Assembly: GCA_030374805.1 (NCBI GenBank)
Contig: JARGSG010000027.1
Coordinates: 310,001-374,000, forward strand
Length of the DNA stretch: 64,000 nucleotides
Source: Gracilaria gracilis
Lineage: Eukaryota; Rhodophyta; Florideophyceae; Gracilariales; Gracilariaceae
Direction: 5' to 3'
A program made the translations under genes and the position numbers. Below the pieces are notes generated by a model. The model did not search any database and had not been told where the DNA came from. It saw only the letters and a list, made by a program, of their open reading frames with translations. This document shows, in pieces, positions 1 to 9,918 of the stretch; position 1 is the stretch's first letter, and each line of letters opens with the position of its first letter.

Positions 1-1082
1 ATTGGTTCCTCGCGGTTCAGGTTGATATCGTCTACCATTTTTAGATTAGTTGCTTCAATGGATTCTTTTGCGACTTCCGTTGCATACTTAATATTAGCAA
101 TGAATTTGGCCGTAGCATCGTTTCTATTTCGGTTCCATCATGATGAAAGAAATCCGAAATAGTAACTGGGTGATGACCATATTCTAGGAAAAAAGGAGTT
201 TCCTTTGTGGAATCATTGATGTAGTTATTATATGCAAATTCCAGACCAGAGAGGTATATATCCCAGTCTTTTTGCGTATAACTAATGAAACATGGTAGCA
301 TTTCTTCCAGAGTTCGGAATCCACGGTGTGATTGTCCATCGGTTTGAGGATGAAATGCAGTGGAGAGGTTAAGTGTTACCTTCAATATTTGCATTAGTTC
401 TTTCCAGAAATTCCCTGTAAATCTTGAATCTCTGTCAGATATGATTTTTCGCGGTAGTCCGTGGTGCTTGTAGATATCCTTGTAGAAAACCTCTGCTGTG
501 TCCTTTGCATTGACATTGCTCTTCATAGAGATTAAAGTGAGTTCTCTTAGAGAGTTTATCCACAACCACTAGGATTGAGCACATTCCATCCTTTGTTTTG
601 GGTAAGTCAAATATGAAATCCATATGGATTACTTCCCATTTCTTACTAGGTGGAGGAAATGGACGAAGAAGTCCCTTCATTTTTTGATTAGTACTTTTGG
701 CTTCTTGACATCTAGGACAACTTCATACGAATTCCTTGATGTCCTTATTCATTCCAGGCCAAAAGAAATCTCTTTTCATTAGCGTTATCGTACGTTGGCT
801 TCCTCGGTGGGCACCTAACAATGATTGATGATTATCAATGATGAGTTGTTTCTTAATATCCCCCTCCGGGATACATAGACATTGTTCGAAGTACAGTCTT
901 TTGTTCTTCCAATGAAAAGGTTCCTGAACATTTGCGATAACTTCTTTAAAGAATTCGTCTTTCTTGTAACCTTCAGTAAGGTTCTTTAGTGTTTCTTCTT
1001 TTATTTTAATTGTAGTTATGTTTAGAAGTCTTCGGATAATGTCAGAGGAGACGTTTTCCCGTTCTTTATGTTTGCGAGACAA
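1..1082 (-). pseudogene. Ty3/gypsy integrase, truncated by window edge (element A)
   Basis: The integrase of element A, needed for insertion of the DNA copy. The zinc-binding HHCC part shows GAHRGSQRTITLMKRDFFWPGM, then a TGA, then SCPRCQEAKS. The catalytic core follows with IHMDFIFDLPKT (first Asp) and, after a frameshift near 540, ISDRDSRFTGNFW (second Asp) and TAFHPQTDGQ. At the place where the catalytic Glu is normally found, after TDGQ, the sequence reads SHRGF, so the third catalytic residue appears to be His. The C-terminal tail continues to the left window edge. In-frame TGA at 720-722, the frameshift and the lost Glu all indicate an inactive copy. Confidence 0.85.
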
Positions 1083-1478
1083 AGCGTCTGCAACTCTGTT
1101 ATTCTTTCCTTTTCAGTATTTGATTTCATAATCAAATTCTTGCATGAACTCCACCCATCTCGCTTGCTTTCTGGAAAAAAATTTTTGTTATTCCAGATAC
1201 TTAAGAGATTGATAATCAGTAAATATAACAAACTTAGATCCATGTAAGTATGATCTCCATGTTTCAAGAGCATGTATTATAGCTAATAACTCTCTTTCGT
1301 GCGTCGAGTAGCCTTGCTCAGCGCTTGACAACTTCTTAGAGGTATATGCTATCGGTCTGCTCCCTTTATTATCTGTTTGGGATAATACGGCGCCTATTCC
1401 TGTTTCTGAGGCGTCCGCCGTTAATTCATATGGTTTGTATCGATCTGCACATCTTAATATTGGTGTGTTACTTAACAC
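1083..1478 (-). pseudogene. Ty3/gypsy RNase H domain (element A)
   Basis: RNase H degrades the RNA strand of the RNA-DNA hybrid during reverse transcription. The acidic residues sit in recognisable settings: TADASETGIGAVLSQ, then STHERELLAIIHALETW, then IFTDYQSLKYLE. The frame is in phase with the RT upstream and the integrase downstream on the minus strand, and is closed by a TAA at 1188-1190. Beyond that stop, connection-type residues (KQARWVEF-like and the DALSR-like end) can be followed only by moving between frames to about 1083. The segment is the central part of a broken pol gene. Confidence 0.85.
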
Positions 1479-1505
1479 AATTGTAAGATTGTTAAAAGCA
1501 TTCTG

Positions 1506-2009
1506 CTATTCTTCTTTCCATTGGAATGGAATACTCTTCTTTGTAAGGTCGGACAGTGGAGCAGCTATCTTTGAGAAGTCTGTAACAAACCTTCTATAGT
1601 AATTGCATAATCCAAGGAAGCTTTGAACTTCTGTTATATTGGAAGGTATTTCCCAATTACTGATGGCTTCAGTCTTCTTTGGACTAACTTTAATTCCTTC
1701 AGAAGTTATAATGTGTCCCAAGTATTCAATGGAACTTTTCATAAATTCACATTTGGATAACTTCCCATAAAGTTCGTTCTTCTTTAATATTTCAAATACT
1801 GTTCGTAGGTGTTTTAGATGCTCTTCTTTCGTTTTACTATAAACGAGTATATCGTCTAAGTAAACAAGTACGTATCCATCCAAATATTCTCTGAATAAGA
1901 TGTTCATATAGGCCCGAAAACATCCTGGAGCTCCAGTGAGTCCAAAGGGTGGCACTAGATAATCGAATTTGAAGGACAACACTCCTTGGAGGCAATTTGA
2001 GGTACTTAG
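1506..2009 (-). pseudogene. Ty3/gypsy reverse transcriptase fragment (element A)
   Basis: This frame encodes the middle and thumb parts of a Ty3/gypsy-type reverse transcriptase, the enzyme that copies element RNA into DNA. Visible landmarks, from high to low coordinate, are PPFGLTGAPG, the catalytic box YLDDILVYS, YLGHIITSEGIKVSP and VQSFLGLCNYYRRF. The N-terminal fingers and the first catalytic Asp region are absent: upstream of about 2009 a stop appears and similarity ends, where the leader of element B begins. A TAG separates this frame from the RNase H frame, but both lie in the same phase, so they were one polyprotein. The family call is secure; activity is excluded by truncation and stops. 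Confidence 0.88.
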
Positions 2010-2823
2010 TTAATTCCCGCATCATGCGTTAGTAGGTATATATAAGCTACACCGCTATTAGCGTGTCGCCTCGCTGAGGTAATTTCCACACATGTACACG
2101 TGGATTGAACGGCTCGAGGCGCCGCTTCGCGGGTGTGAATAGCACACGTGTAGCACGGATATGCCGGAGGCAGTGCGTGCAGCATTGCTGTATTTATTTA
2201 GATATTTTATAGATTATTTTGCCCGGCGCACCCACTGTCAGTGGTGCGCCGGGCTCAGTACTTAGAGGGTTGAGCATCGCTCCCCCAAGTAAACTGCCCC
2301 TTTCCAAGCAAGAGCTTCTGGCTCTAACTATCACGCCTTCGTGGATTGTTCACCTCCAAGTGGAGTGACGACTGCGATGTTCACGTATAGTTACCCACCC
2401 TTGTGGCGCTCAGAGTATAACCACTATTTGTGTGTCTCGTTCCGACCTATTGTCGTATACTCGCCCCTGTATTGGGTTTGCTTTATTCTCTCTCTCTTTT
2501 CCCTACTCTGGTGGTTTGCTTTCTCCCCTTTTTGGGTTTGCCTTTTTGCCCTGTTCTCAGTGGCCCGTCTCCGCCACCTTGTCGTTGCCGTGCTACTCTC
2601 TTTCGAGGACTCATCTCGTGACCGTGTGAACACGTGGATCTCTACCGACTACTAATCAGCCTAACGCTCCGACGCTTGTCGTGACGGTTTGAACTCGGAT
2701 TTACACCCGGCTTAGCTGTGTCATTCCCGGAGTGCTCCGTTCGCTGTGCTGCCCTTTCGAGGGGAAGATTCCAAACGTCTTCGTGAGCCTGCGCTTTTCC
2801 CGCCAAAGGCGTTGCTCCACAAG
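2010..2823 (+). repeat. Putative 5' LTR and leader of element B
   Basis: About 0.8 kb of non-coding, CT-rich sequence precedes the primer-binding site, where a 5' LTR is expected. One possible LTR is 2402-2821, which starts TGTGGCGCTC and ends TTGCTCCACA, giving a TG...CA structure with a 5-bp terminal inverted repeat and lying 2 nt before the PBS. A TATATAAG box lies at about 2038 and a strong hairpin at 2221-2254, so the LTR may instead begin further left. No second copy is present for comparison. Small open frames here (2341-2655, 2746-2943) do not look like proteins. Confidence 0.4.
2221..2254. other. 34-nt hairpin (GC-rich inverted repeat)
   Basis: The sequence GCCCGGCGCACC...GGTGCGCCGGGC folds into a near-perfect hairpin with a single bulged C and a loop of about one base around CACTG-T-CAGTG. 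It follows an AT-rich run and lies upstream of the element B leader. Its role is unknown; a cruciform, an RNA structure or a terminator-like element is possible. Confidence 0.6.
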
Positions 2824-2835
2824 TGGTCTCCCGAC
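2824..2835 (+). other. Primer-binding site of element B
   Basis: The dodecamer TGGTCTCCCGAC begins with TGG, complementary to the CCA end of a tRNA, and lies just after a possible LTR end (CTCCACA). The identical 12-mer occurs at 9775-9786 just after the 5' LTR of element C, which is strong mutual support. I cannot name the primer tRNA without a tRNA set. Confidence 0.7.
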
Positions 2836-2981
2836 CTAGAAGCTATTAGTTTTGTCGGGAGATTCACTCGTGAATTCACTCGTGGCGAGGTTAGTCCTTT
2901 CGCCCTTGTCTCCATTCGGAAGTTCGCTGGAAGTCTCAGCTAATTGGCTGTTGATTATCACGTTGTACGGTTGTTCTTGTC

Positions 2982-5105
2982 ATGACGCTGTCAGATCGTC
3001 CGAAGACACACAGTCAGACTGGAAGATCGGATCCGCCACTTCCGTCACGGATCCCCACCCGTTCACGGCCCCGGACCGAAGGAATGCCGGCTACTGAAGC
3101 TGTGCCGACGACCACTCGACTTCCGCCCACGTCGTTGATCAACACTCATCGAGGTGCTGGACCGGCCCCTGCCGTTGCTGGTCCCGCTCCTATTGCAGGA
3201 GGTACGGTACCTTCCGTAGCTCCCACTCCGGAGGCCCCTCTGAGGGCTACGGTCAATGACACCCCCCACTTAACTGTGGAAGAGCAGCTCCGCTCCACGC
3301 GGGCTGCCCATGCTACCCTTGCTAAGGAGTTGTCGCTACTTTGAAAGAAGGTGGATGAAACTGCTTTGCAGGACTTTTCTGAGGATCTCCGCGTATTGCG
3401 TGGTGATGTCAACTCCCTCTTGGAAGCTTTCGGAGGACCCGCTAATTTCGTGGAGGACGTGGCTGAAAAGTTTACTGGCCTCCGCGCCCGTCTAGAAACG
3501 GTGGAACAAACTGTCCTGGTTGGATCCAATCGCACGGCTGAGCCGGTTGCTGTTTCACACCGTGACAAGAAAGTCAGTGGATCCAAAGCACGCAAGGAGC
3601 GAAAGAACTACGACTCTGATTCGTCAGCATCTTCTCTTTCTTCACGCCGGTCAACCGGGTCTGATTCGTCCGACTCGTCGGTAGAAGAAGCCCCTCGTGA
3701 GCGTTCGTCACGCTCAAAGCGGTCATCAGCCACCCAAGGTGTGATACGCGCCCGCTCGAAGGGAAGGAAGCACTCCGGATTAAAGGAGTTGAAGCCTACC
3801 AATCTGCTCTACAAGAAGCTGTTGTCATACCGGTATTACCGTTTGGAGGACTCCTCATTGGATAGAACTCCCCGTGGGACGGGAAAGGTCAAAGACTGTG
3901 TCAAACGGATGCAGCTGTCGCTCCGTAATCAACTGTTTACACACGATGATCCCCTCTTGGTGTTGGATTTCCTATCACGCTTTGTAGCGGAAGCCGACAT
4001 CCTTGGGATGAATGAAGGACAGGCGTTTGTCACGCTGCCCTATTTTCTAGGCGGACTTGCGGTAGACCAGTACAACTCTGTAAGAGGTTCATCTCCCGCC
4101 TCTGAAGGAGGGATTACCTGCTGGCCTGAAGCAGTTCAGTATCTACTGAGGTCATATGCCACTGGCACCGCCATCCAGTCGGCTATCCTCGCTCTGAGAG
4201 ACAGCAAACAACGCCCCGGCGAAACGGAAACCGATTACTTGGTGCGCCTGAATGGGGCCTTCCACCGTTGTGGCAATGTTTATTCCGCTCAAGAGCGTTG
4301 TACCATGGTCGTTGATGGACTAGACCCGGCTATACAGACCCCAGTGGCCCGTCGCCGTGAAGAGAACTGTAAGACTACGTACTTGGAACTGGTGCAGTAT
4401 GCACGCGCCGAAGGCGATGCGCTACGCGCACGAGTCCCGGGTACCCGGTTGAAGTCCGCTAAATCGTTGATATTGGAATCGGGAACCCCGTCGGCGTCAA
4501 TGCTGGCTGAGGAACACTCCAATAGGGAGTGTGATCAGGTGCACTTTGCCCGTAGCGACGTGCTGTCAATCCCGACAACGGAGCTTCCCTCAACCACGGA
4601 GGCCTCGTTTCAAACGGCTCCGGACGATACACTGCTGTATGCCGATTCGAACTGAGTTCGACCGCCTCGACTTTCATATGAGAACGGTGGAACCCGGGCT
4701 TCACGGCCTGGCTGGAAAGCTTCCCGCCCAGCGGTGCGATTCTCGAATACTCGGAACGTCAATGCCATTGTTGGATTGATCTGTCACCTCTGCTATACGC
4801 GAGGGCATACTTCTCCGCAGTGCGTTTTAACCATGCGTGAATGGGCGCAAGTCATTGCCAACTACGAAGCCCTCTCCCCTGAAGAGAAGGCTTCCGTTCC
4901 GATCGCATCGTACATCCGCGCGAAGATGGATATTCCACGCACAATTGCGGCTCCGATTGCCCAGAACATGGTGACCTCTCACCCCCGTACCCCTCTCGAG
5001 GGAAATTCAACCGCTACTGCGGACGCTTCTGCGGCTGGTGTCCAGGCATCACTGGTTCAGAACACTGAGCACACGCCTCAGGCGGAATCTGCTCAGAAAA
5101 ACTAA
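2982..5105 (+). pseudogene. Gag polyprotein of element B (with CCHC zinc knuckle)
   Basis: One reading phase of about 707 codons is open from 2982 to a TAA at 5103-5105 except for TGA stops at 3342 and 4653. It encodes a Gag-type structural protein. Order of parts: a Pro/Thr-rich N-terminus; a coiled-coil-like stretch around 3280-3500; a Ser/Asp and Arg/Lys-rich low-complexity block (about 3560-3740); a capsid-like helical region containing FTHDDPLLVLDFLSRF and LRDSKQRPGETETDYLVRL; and a zinc knuckle CHLCYTRGHTSPQC (4782-4823), an exact C-x2-C-x4-H-x4-C. The helical region is clearly related to Gag of element C. The last codons, AAA AAC TAA, adjoin the protease frame in the -1 phase. Confidence 0.82.
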
Positions 5106-5160
5106 TTGTCGGAGTCTCCTCTCTTGGAGAGGCGCCCTCAGAGTTGAGTCTGAAGGCGCC
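5096..5160 (+). promoter_or_regulatory. Possible -1 frameshift signal at the gag-protease junction
   Basis: Gag ends CAG AAA AAC TAA, so G-AAA-AAC (5096-5102), a near relative of the classical A-AAA-AAC slippery heptamer, lies directly before the stop. The protease frame is open through this point in the -1 phase. Downstream are two overlapping stem-loops: CCTCTC-TTG-GAGAGG at 5118-5132 and GGCGCCCTCAGA with its near-complement TCTGAAGGCGCC at 5131-5160. The spacing of 15 nt or more is longer than usual, and the first base of the heptamer is not A, so this is a candidate only. Confidence 0.4.
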
Positions 5161-5735
5161 CGAGGCGTCCCTGCCTCGCTCCCAGGTCCGAATCCTCTCG
5201 AGGAAACAGGCCGTCGCAGACGTGAACTCAGAACATCTTGGTGTTCTTCGTCGACCGTGGATACGGGTAAGAAATAACCGGTTCCCGGATAGAGTTATGG
5301 TGATGGCCAAGCGCAATTACAATGTCTCTGCCGACCTTGGCCTTTCACCCCAGTTTATGGTCCGTTATCTCACTGTCTTAGATACAGGCGCAGGTCCGAA
5401 CTTCATTGTTGAGACAGCATTGCCCCCCGCCTTGCGGTCACACATTTGCCGTGGCGACATTCCTGACGTCGCTGACGCTAATAACAACCCGTTTTCAACG
5501 GTATGATACATCGAGTTGGTAATCCGCTTGGGCTCATGCGTGGTGAAGCTCGACTTTGTTGTTTGTCGGTCCCTGCCCGCCCCAGTCATTTTGGGTTGTA
5601 ACTTTTGCGACCGCTTTGTCGATGCCATTAGCCCCCGCTAGAGGAGTGTTGAAATGTAAGATGGTTCGTCCGTGCCGATTGTTCGTCGTCCTTTGAGGCA
5701 TGCCTCCAAGAAGCACGGACCTCTACCTGAACCAC
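5105..5735 (+). pseudogene. Retropepsin-type protease of element B, 3' truncated
   Basis: An aspartic protease frame in the -1 phase relative to gag. The active-site loop reads TVLDTGAGPNFIVE (DTGA at about 5381), preserving the catalytic Asp. After a TGA at 5504-5506 the same phase continues with LVIRLGSCVVKLDFVV and APVILGCNFCDRFVDAI, the flap and ILG-type core strand of retropepsins, then TAG and TAA stops and VPIVRRPLRH. Similarity stops near 5735. The enzyme would process Gag-Pol in the particle. Stops at Gln-like positions and loss of everything downstream make this a relic. Confidence 0.78.
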
Positions 5736-5950
5736 TTGCATGCGTGTGGTACTTGAGTATCTATATTTTTCTTCAAACACCAACATAGGTGATCTTTTAG
5801 ATCTTTTCTTCCGAAACGGGAGGAAAGCGCATATTTTGATACTTTCTTTATGGTTTTTGTGTTTTATAATTTTTGTTTCTTTTTTATTAGCTTTGCATTT
5901 ATTTTCTATATTACATCGATGCGCTAACGGATTACTAGCTAGCGCCTTAT

Positions 5951-6814
5951 TTAGTTTTTTGGATTTCGAGCCCTATTGAATTGATTATAGTAATGGTTCT
6001 TGGGAAAACAACCTCTATTCTTGCATATAAAGCATAGTTTATTCTCTCAACAACGTTTCTTTTCTTCAGGACTAACGTAAGAAGCTCTTCTCATATTTAT
6101 GGCTCCAATTTGCATGGGAGTGGGCCCTTGATTACTACTGGAATTGCTACTTCCTGAACGAGGGAACCCCCAAGTATCGCTTCGGAATATATTGTCCAGC
6201 TTATCCGCAATTTTCATTGCGTCTTGTACATTAGATGGTTCAGCTCTTTCTATCACTACTCGGGTTCTCGTTTTAAGACCCTGACTGTAGTGAAACAATT
6301 GTTCCGCTTGAGTCATAGTAGGAATTTGTAACAACCATCTTGTAAACTCTTGGTTATAGGATCGCACAGTACTAATTTTACCCAGTTGTTTTAAATCACA
6401 TATTCTTCTCCTGGAAGTTAACTCTCTGTTTACTGGTTCAAAGTACTGTAGTAACTGATCTTTAAATTCTGTGAAGGATTTCAGATTGTTTCCCTCAATT
6501 GTGATCAGTTCGAACCATTGCAATGCATCTCCTGTCATATAACGGACGGCATACTTTATTTTCTGCTGCTCAGTAGGCTCCTTATTCATACTTATGAATA
6601 TGTTCTCAAGCCCCCTTATCCAGCTGCGAGCATTTTTTCCGAAGAACTTTTCAGGTTTTCCAACTTTTAATGCTTCACTGGCCTGGTTACTGCCAACAAA
6701 ATTAACAAAGGCATGATTAGCGTTATTCAATTGGTTTTGTAACTGTGCAACTTGTTGCAATTCTGGGATAGCTTGTATGCTTTGTTGGAATGAAGCTTGA
6801 GGAGGATTTGACAT
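5951..6814 (-). pseudogene. Gag of element A with unusual zinc-knuckle order
   Basis: A minus-strand Gag of the Ty3/gypsy retrotransposon-gag family starting MSNPPQASFQQSIQ (ATG at 6814). Diagnostic pieces include ARSWIRGLENIFISMNKEP, AVRYMTGDALQWFE, FKDQLLQYFEPVNRE and TQAEQLFHYSQGLK. The long frame ends at a TGA (6047-6049), but the same phase continues with LCFICKNRGCFPKNHYY, in which the ligand order is C-x2-C-x4-C-x4-H instead of the usual C-x2-C-x4-H-x4-C. A Lys/Asn-rich tail follows to about 5780. It lies upstream, in minus-strand order, of the RT at 1.5-2.0 kb, and element B sits between them; the two pieces are probably one original element. Confidence 0.85.
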
Positions 6815-6983
6815 TTTTAATTTTTCAATTCAAATTCAAATGGTACTGTTTATTCAATTTTTGGCTTTCAAGTAATTAATTACTTGCTAATTGTTTCAAT
6901 TGACTCTTTCGGAGCTCGATTGACACGAGTAATTGGCTCACCGTTGGGCAACGTGGCCACGCTTGCGTACTTACGGTAAGCGT

Positions 6984-7814
6984 TTACACGGAGCTAAAGT
7001 TCTTCTGTAAGGAGATGGTGGCAGTAAGCCAAGGGATCCTTACACCAAAGGTGGCACAGGTGGCAAGGAATCCTAAACTTGTCCACGTTTTCCACGAGTC
7101 CCAGGGGTCGAGCGGCGCCAAAGCCTGATTGGCTGACAAGCGACGAAATATGATTAGTTGAGCAATTACAATCTGTCCACGACACTGTGGGCGGCTTGTG
7201 ACGGGACAGAGATCACGCGTACATGGCGTTACAGAGTCACGCGGCAACAATACGCGTCCGTTGGGCTGACTGTAGGCGCGATTCTTATTGACAGCTCTGA
7301 GTATCCTGTCCAGTCGGTTACTGGCAGGGTTACCTCCGTCTAGGTGACGGGTGGTCAGCGAGGCGTACCGGTCGTCGTAAGCCGGTAAGTAACCCGTCTG
7401 GTTACGAAATAGCCTCAGTTGCCTGATAGGCCTCGGCAGACGATAGAAAGTTGGTTTCGAGATGCGTCCACCTGTCAACGTAGACATTTTGTGCGAGAGC
7501 CCTCCTGCGTGTACAGGAAATTGATCCCAATTGGTGGATGAAGACTGTATGGAAATGGTTTCAATTGCCGGGACTAGCTCTTCACTTGGCAAGGTTTGAT
7601 TGTTCTCCACGTGTACAACTGGTGTCTTCTTATTGGTTGACGGTTTAGACCTTAATTTGGTCTGATTTGGCGGAATTTGGGATCCACTTGGCACTTTTTT
7701 ATTGGACTTCTTAGTGTCACTGTTAGCGGTGTTGCCAGATGTGCCTTGTTGTTGAGAATGTTCAGCACTTTCTGCGCTGGCAGCGTTGCGAGGTTTACTG
7801 TCAGCACATGTCAC
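6984..7814 (-). CDS. Hypothetical 276-aa frame upstream of element A gag
   Basis: An uninterrupted minus-strand frame of 276 codons lying about 170 nt upstream of the element A gag start. The N-terminal 100 residues are rich in Ser, Thr, Asn, Lys and Gln (for example QQQGTSGNTANSDTKKSNKK); the rest is basic and resembles no family I know. It covers the place where the 5' LTR and leader of element A should be, so it may be a chance opening across an LTR instead of a gene. The first codon shown, GTG or a nearby ATG, is not supported by any other signal. Confidence 0.25.
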   Translation of the reverse strand: MTCADSKPRNAASAESAEHSQQQGTSGNTANSDTKKSNKKVPSGSQIPPNQTKLRSKPSTNKKTPVVHVENNQTLPSEELVPAIETISIQSSSTNWDQFPVHAGGLSHKMSTLTGGRISKPTFYRLPRPIRQLRLFRNQTGYLPAYDDRYASLTTRHLDGGNPASNRLDRILRAVNKNRAYSQPNGRVLLPRDSVTPCTRDLCPVTSRPQCRGQIVIAQLIIFRRLSANQALAPLDPWDSWKTWTSLGFLATCATFGVRIPWLTATISLQKNFSSV

Positions 7815-9271
7815 TGTAAAATGGTTAGTACAATAAAGGCAATGCTACCAAATTGTAGCAAGTTAATTTGTTTTTCAGAATATTTTGGTTTTTGCTTACT
7901 ATTTTAAGTTTTTTGCAATGCTTAAGTTTTTCAATAAAAAATATCTTATTCTAACTTTTGGTAAAGAGCGCTTTTGTCAGGGGGGCACTTCTAGGCTCTC
8001 CTTCCCGCTCTGCGCTTGGAGGGAGAAGACGGGAGAAAGTGAAGCGCGCGACAAGAGTAGTTTATATGGACTTTACTAAGTAGAAGTAGAAGCACTGTAC
8101 TTAGCTTAATACTTCCACTAAAATAGTCCAACAATAAACTGCAACAATAAATATACTAAGCATTACAACAATAGTTTCCAGCATAGCATTCCAACAATAA
8201 GATAATCAATTTGGGACATAGTCCCCTACAAATTCATAACACATGGAGAGGCCGCGAAGGCGCAAGAGTAAATATAAGCTTATGAACTTCGTAGAAAACC
8301 CAGGATAGCAAAATGAAAACATGATGCAAAGATGCAAAGATTTCATTGGCCCAAAACCCCAGTTCCAAAACTGGGTCTTTACCCTGACCGCCACACTTTG
8401 TCTCCACGTAGTCTAAAATACAAAACCCTTTAGCAAAAACATTATTGCGTATGTATCGTAAATAATAACCAAATAATTTGAAGAACTATATTTTTCGACG
8501 TTTATATCTGTATTACCTACTATCAAAAATCTGTTTTTGATTTTAAAATTTTCAGCCACAACAACCAACATTTTGTAGACAAGAATAAACTTTAACTCCA
8601 TTTTATAAAGGAAAAATTAATTTTTTATTGTTTACAGTTGAAATCCAGAATTTTGTTTAAAATAAAAACACGAAGGAAACATTTAATTGTTATATGATTA
8701 GTACAGTACAAAATCTCCTTTCCGATCTATGTGCTTTTGAGTCCCCAAACGACAACATGCGGCTTTTCTAGGCCAATCGTAAAGCTTCTGCAGCCTTAGG
8801 GCCGCATGCAGCCTCTTTTCTCCAGTAGCAGTATTTTGGCGGCCTTTTTGAACCCATAAAACTCATTCAGCGACCCCTGCTTTCCTTCTTTTTTATTGCT
8901 GCCAAATAAAAACCCTGTACTACTTTGAAAAGACGTTTAAAATCGTGCATTTAGACTAGTAGTTATTACAATTAAAGTAGATCTTTTTTTAACACGAGCA
9001 GGTCTAAAGCTATTCATTTAATGGATTACAACAGCACCAGTTTATAAGTTGATTATGATTGCACCCATCGTTTTAATCCTTCATAACTTCCATATAACTT
9101 AAAATTCTCTGTGTTCTTTTATGCCATTTCAAGTACCAAACGGCACATACCTGTCATTTTCTTTAGCAAAGAAATGTGGGAACAGCTATTTTTGCTTTCG
9201 TTCTTAACGGCGTCAGGTTCTGAAGAGCTTGATAACTAAATTCGGTTCTTTGAATTTTTAGCTTGGTCTTC
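7815..9271. other. AT-rich stretch without recognisable gene
   Basis: About 1.45 kb of AT-rich sequence with only short frames in either strand and none resembling a known protein. It ends at the insertion point of element C; the last five bases, TCTTC, are one copy of its target-site duplication. Confidence 0.6.
9267..9271. repeat. Target-site duplication of element C, left copy
   Basis: TCTTC immediately before the TG of the 5' LTR. It is matched exactly by 20707-20711 immediately after the 3' LTR, as expected for a 5-bp staggered cut by a Ty3/gypsy integrase. Confidence 0.9.
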
Positions 9272-9771
9272 TGTAGTACAATAAGACCTCAATGGGTTGG
9301 TGCCAAGTGGGTCAACTTGTGCGCCTTGCTGGCTGCATGGCACCCAATTGGTATTCTGTATTTCATAATTTCTAATTTATAGTTTAGGATAGCTTAGCAT
9401 TGCTGGCCCATGACAGTAGATCATGGGTCAGCCGATGACGTCATGCCCGCATGGGAGATCGGCGTCGGTGCACCTTGTATATGTTGCGGTGCACCTCGCC
9501 TTCTCCCTTGGGTATTGTAAGGTCAGTCACCATTAGGGCAGTAACTATACCATCTTGGTCACTTGCTACTCTATTACTATTCAGGTTTTACCGCGCGTCA
9601 ATGTCTACTACCGTACATCTACATGGTCTAGACTAGTTGCCACGTCGTTTGCCCCTGCGGGTTTCAGGTGCCCTACTAACATATTGGTTGTGTGTTTTTC
9701 CTCTTTAGGTTGAGCCTTCGTGCGCTCCCTCCACCAGGCGGACCCCACAACTTATCGGTATTTGTACGAAA
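9272..9771 (+). repeat. 5' LTR of element C
   Basis: The LTR starts TGTAGTACA and ends TGTACGAAA. The matching 3' LTR ends TGTACGACA, so the termini form an imperfect inverted repeat of about 9 bp with TG...CA ends. Start and end were fixed by comparison with 20208-20706 and by the flanking TCTTC duplication. It contains a promoter-like cluster (listed separately) and lies 3 nt from the PBS. Confidence 0.92.
9435..9495 (+). promoter_or_regulatory. LTR promoter: CRE-type palindrome, paired GGTGCACC boxes and TATA
   Basis: ATGACGTCAT (9435-9444) is a perfect CRE/bZIP-type palindrome. Two copies of the palindrome GGTGCACC (9467-9474 and 9488-9495) flank TTGTATATGTTGC, which supplies a TATA-like core. 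The whole arrangement is conserved in the 3' LTR (20372-20381, 20404-20411, 20425-20432, with TATATA between the boxes) despite roughly 10% divergence elsewhere, supporting a function in transcription of the element. Confidence 0.6.
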
Positions 9772-9774
9772 TTT

Positions 9775-9786
9775 TGGTCTCCCGAC
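9775..9786 (+). other. Primer-binding site of element C
   Basis: TGGTCTCCCGAC lies 3 nt after the 5' LTR and is identical to the PBS of element B at 2824-2835. It would prime minus-strand DNA synthesis from a tRNA whose 3' end reads GTCGGGAGACCA. Confidence 0.8.
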
Positions 9787-9918
9787 TTTGAAGGTTCTTG
9801 GTTTTTGTCGTACGTTTACTGGTGAACAGAAGACTTTGGAAAGGATTCTGGAAGTTCACACACCTATTTGGTTTCGTAGGAATACTCGCGAAGCAATTGG
9901 ATACCACTATTGGTCACT

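Larger units (their letters stand above)
2010..5735 (+). mobile_element. Truncated Ty3/gypsy-like element B (leader, PBS, gag, protease)
   Basis: A plus-strand retroelement remnant with leader/LTR-like sequence, a primer-binding site, gag and protease, but no RT, RNase H, integrase or 3' LTR. It ends near 5735, where protease coding sequence gives way to AT-rich sequence belonging to the minus-strand gag of element A. On the left it abuts the truncated RT of element A at about 2009. Its gag and PBS match those of element C at 9.3-20.7 kb, so B and C are related families. Exact ends are uncertain because only one LTR is present and no target duplication can be checked. Confidence 0.7.

Noticed and set aside
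3342..5506. Internal stops of element B gag and protease up to 5506 are all TGA, suggesting readthrough or an altered genetic code.
   Set aside because: Later stops in the same element are TAG and TAA, other relics use all three stops, and the comparable TGA in element C falls where element B has Arg, so ordinary decay explains them.
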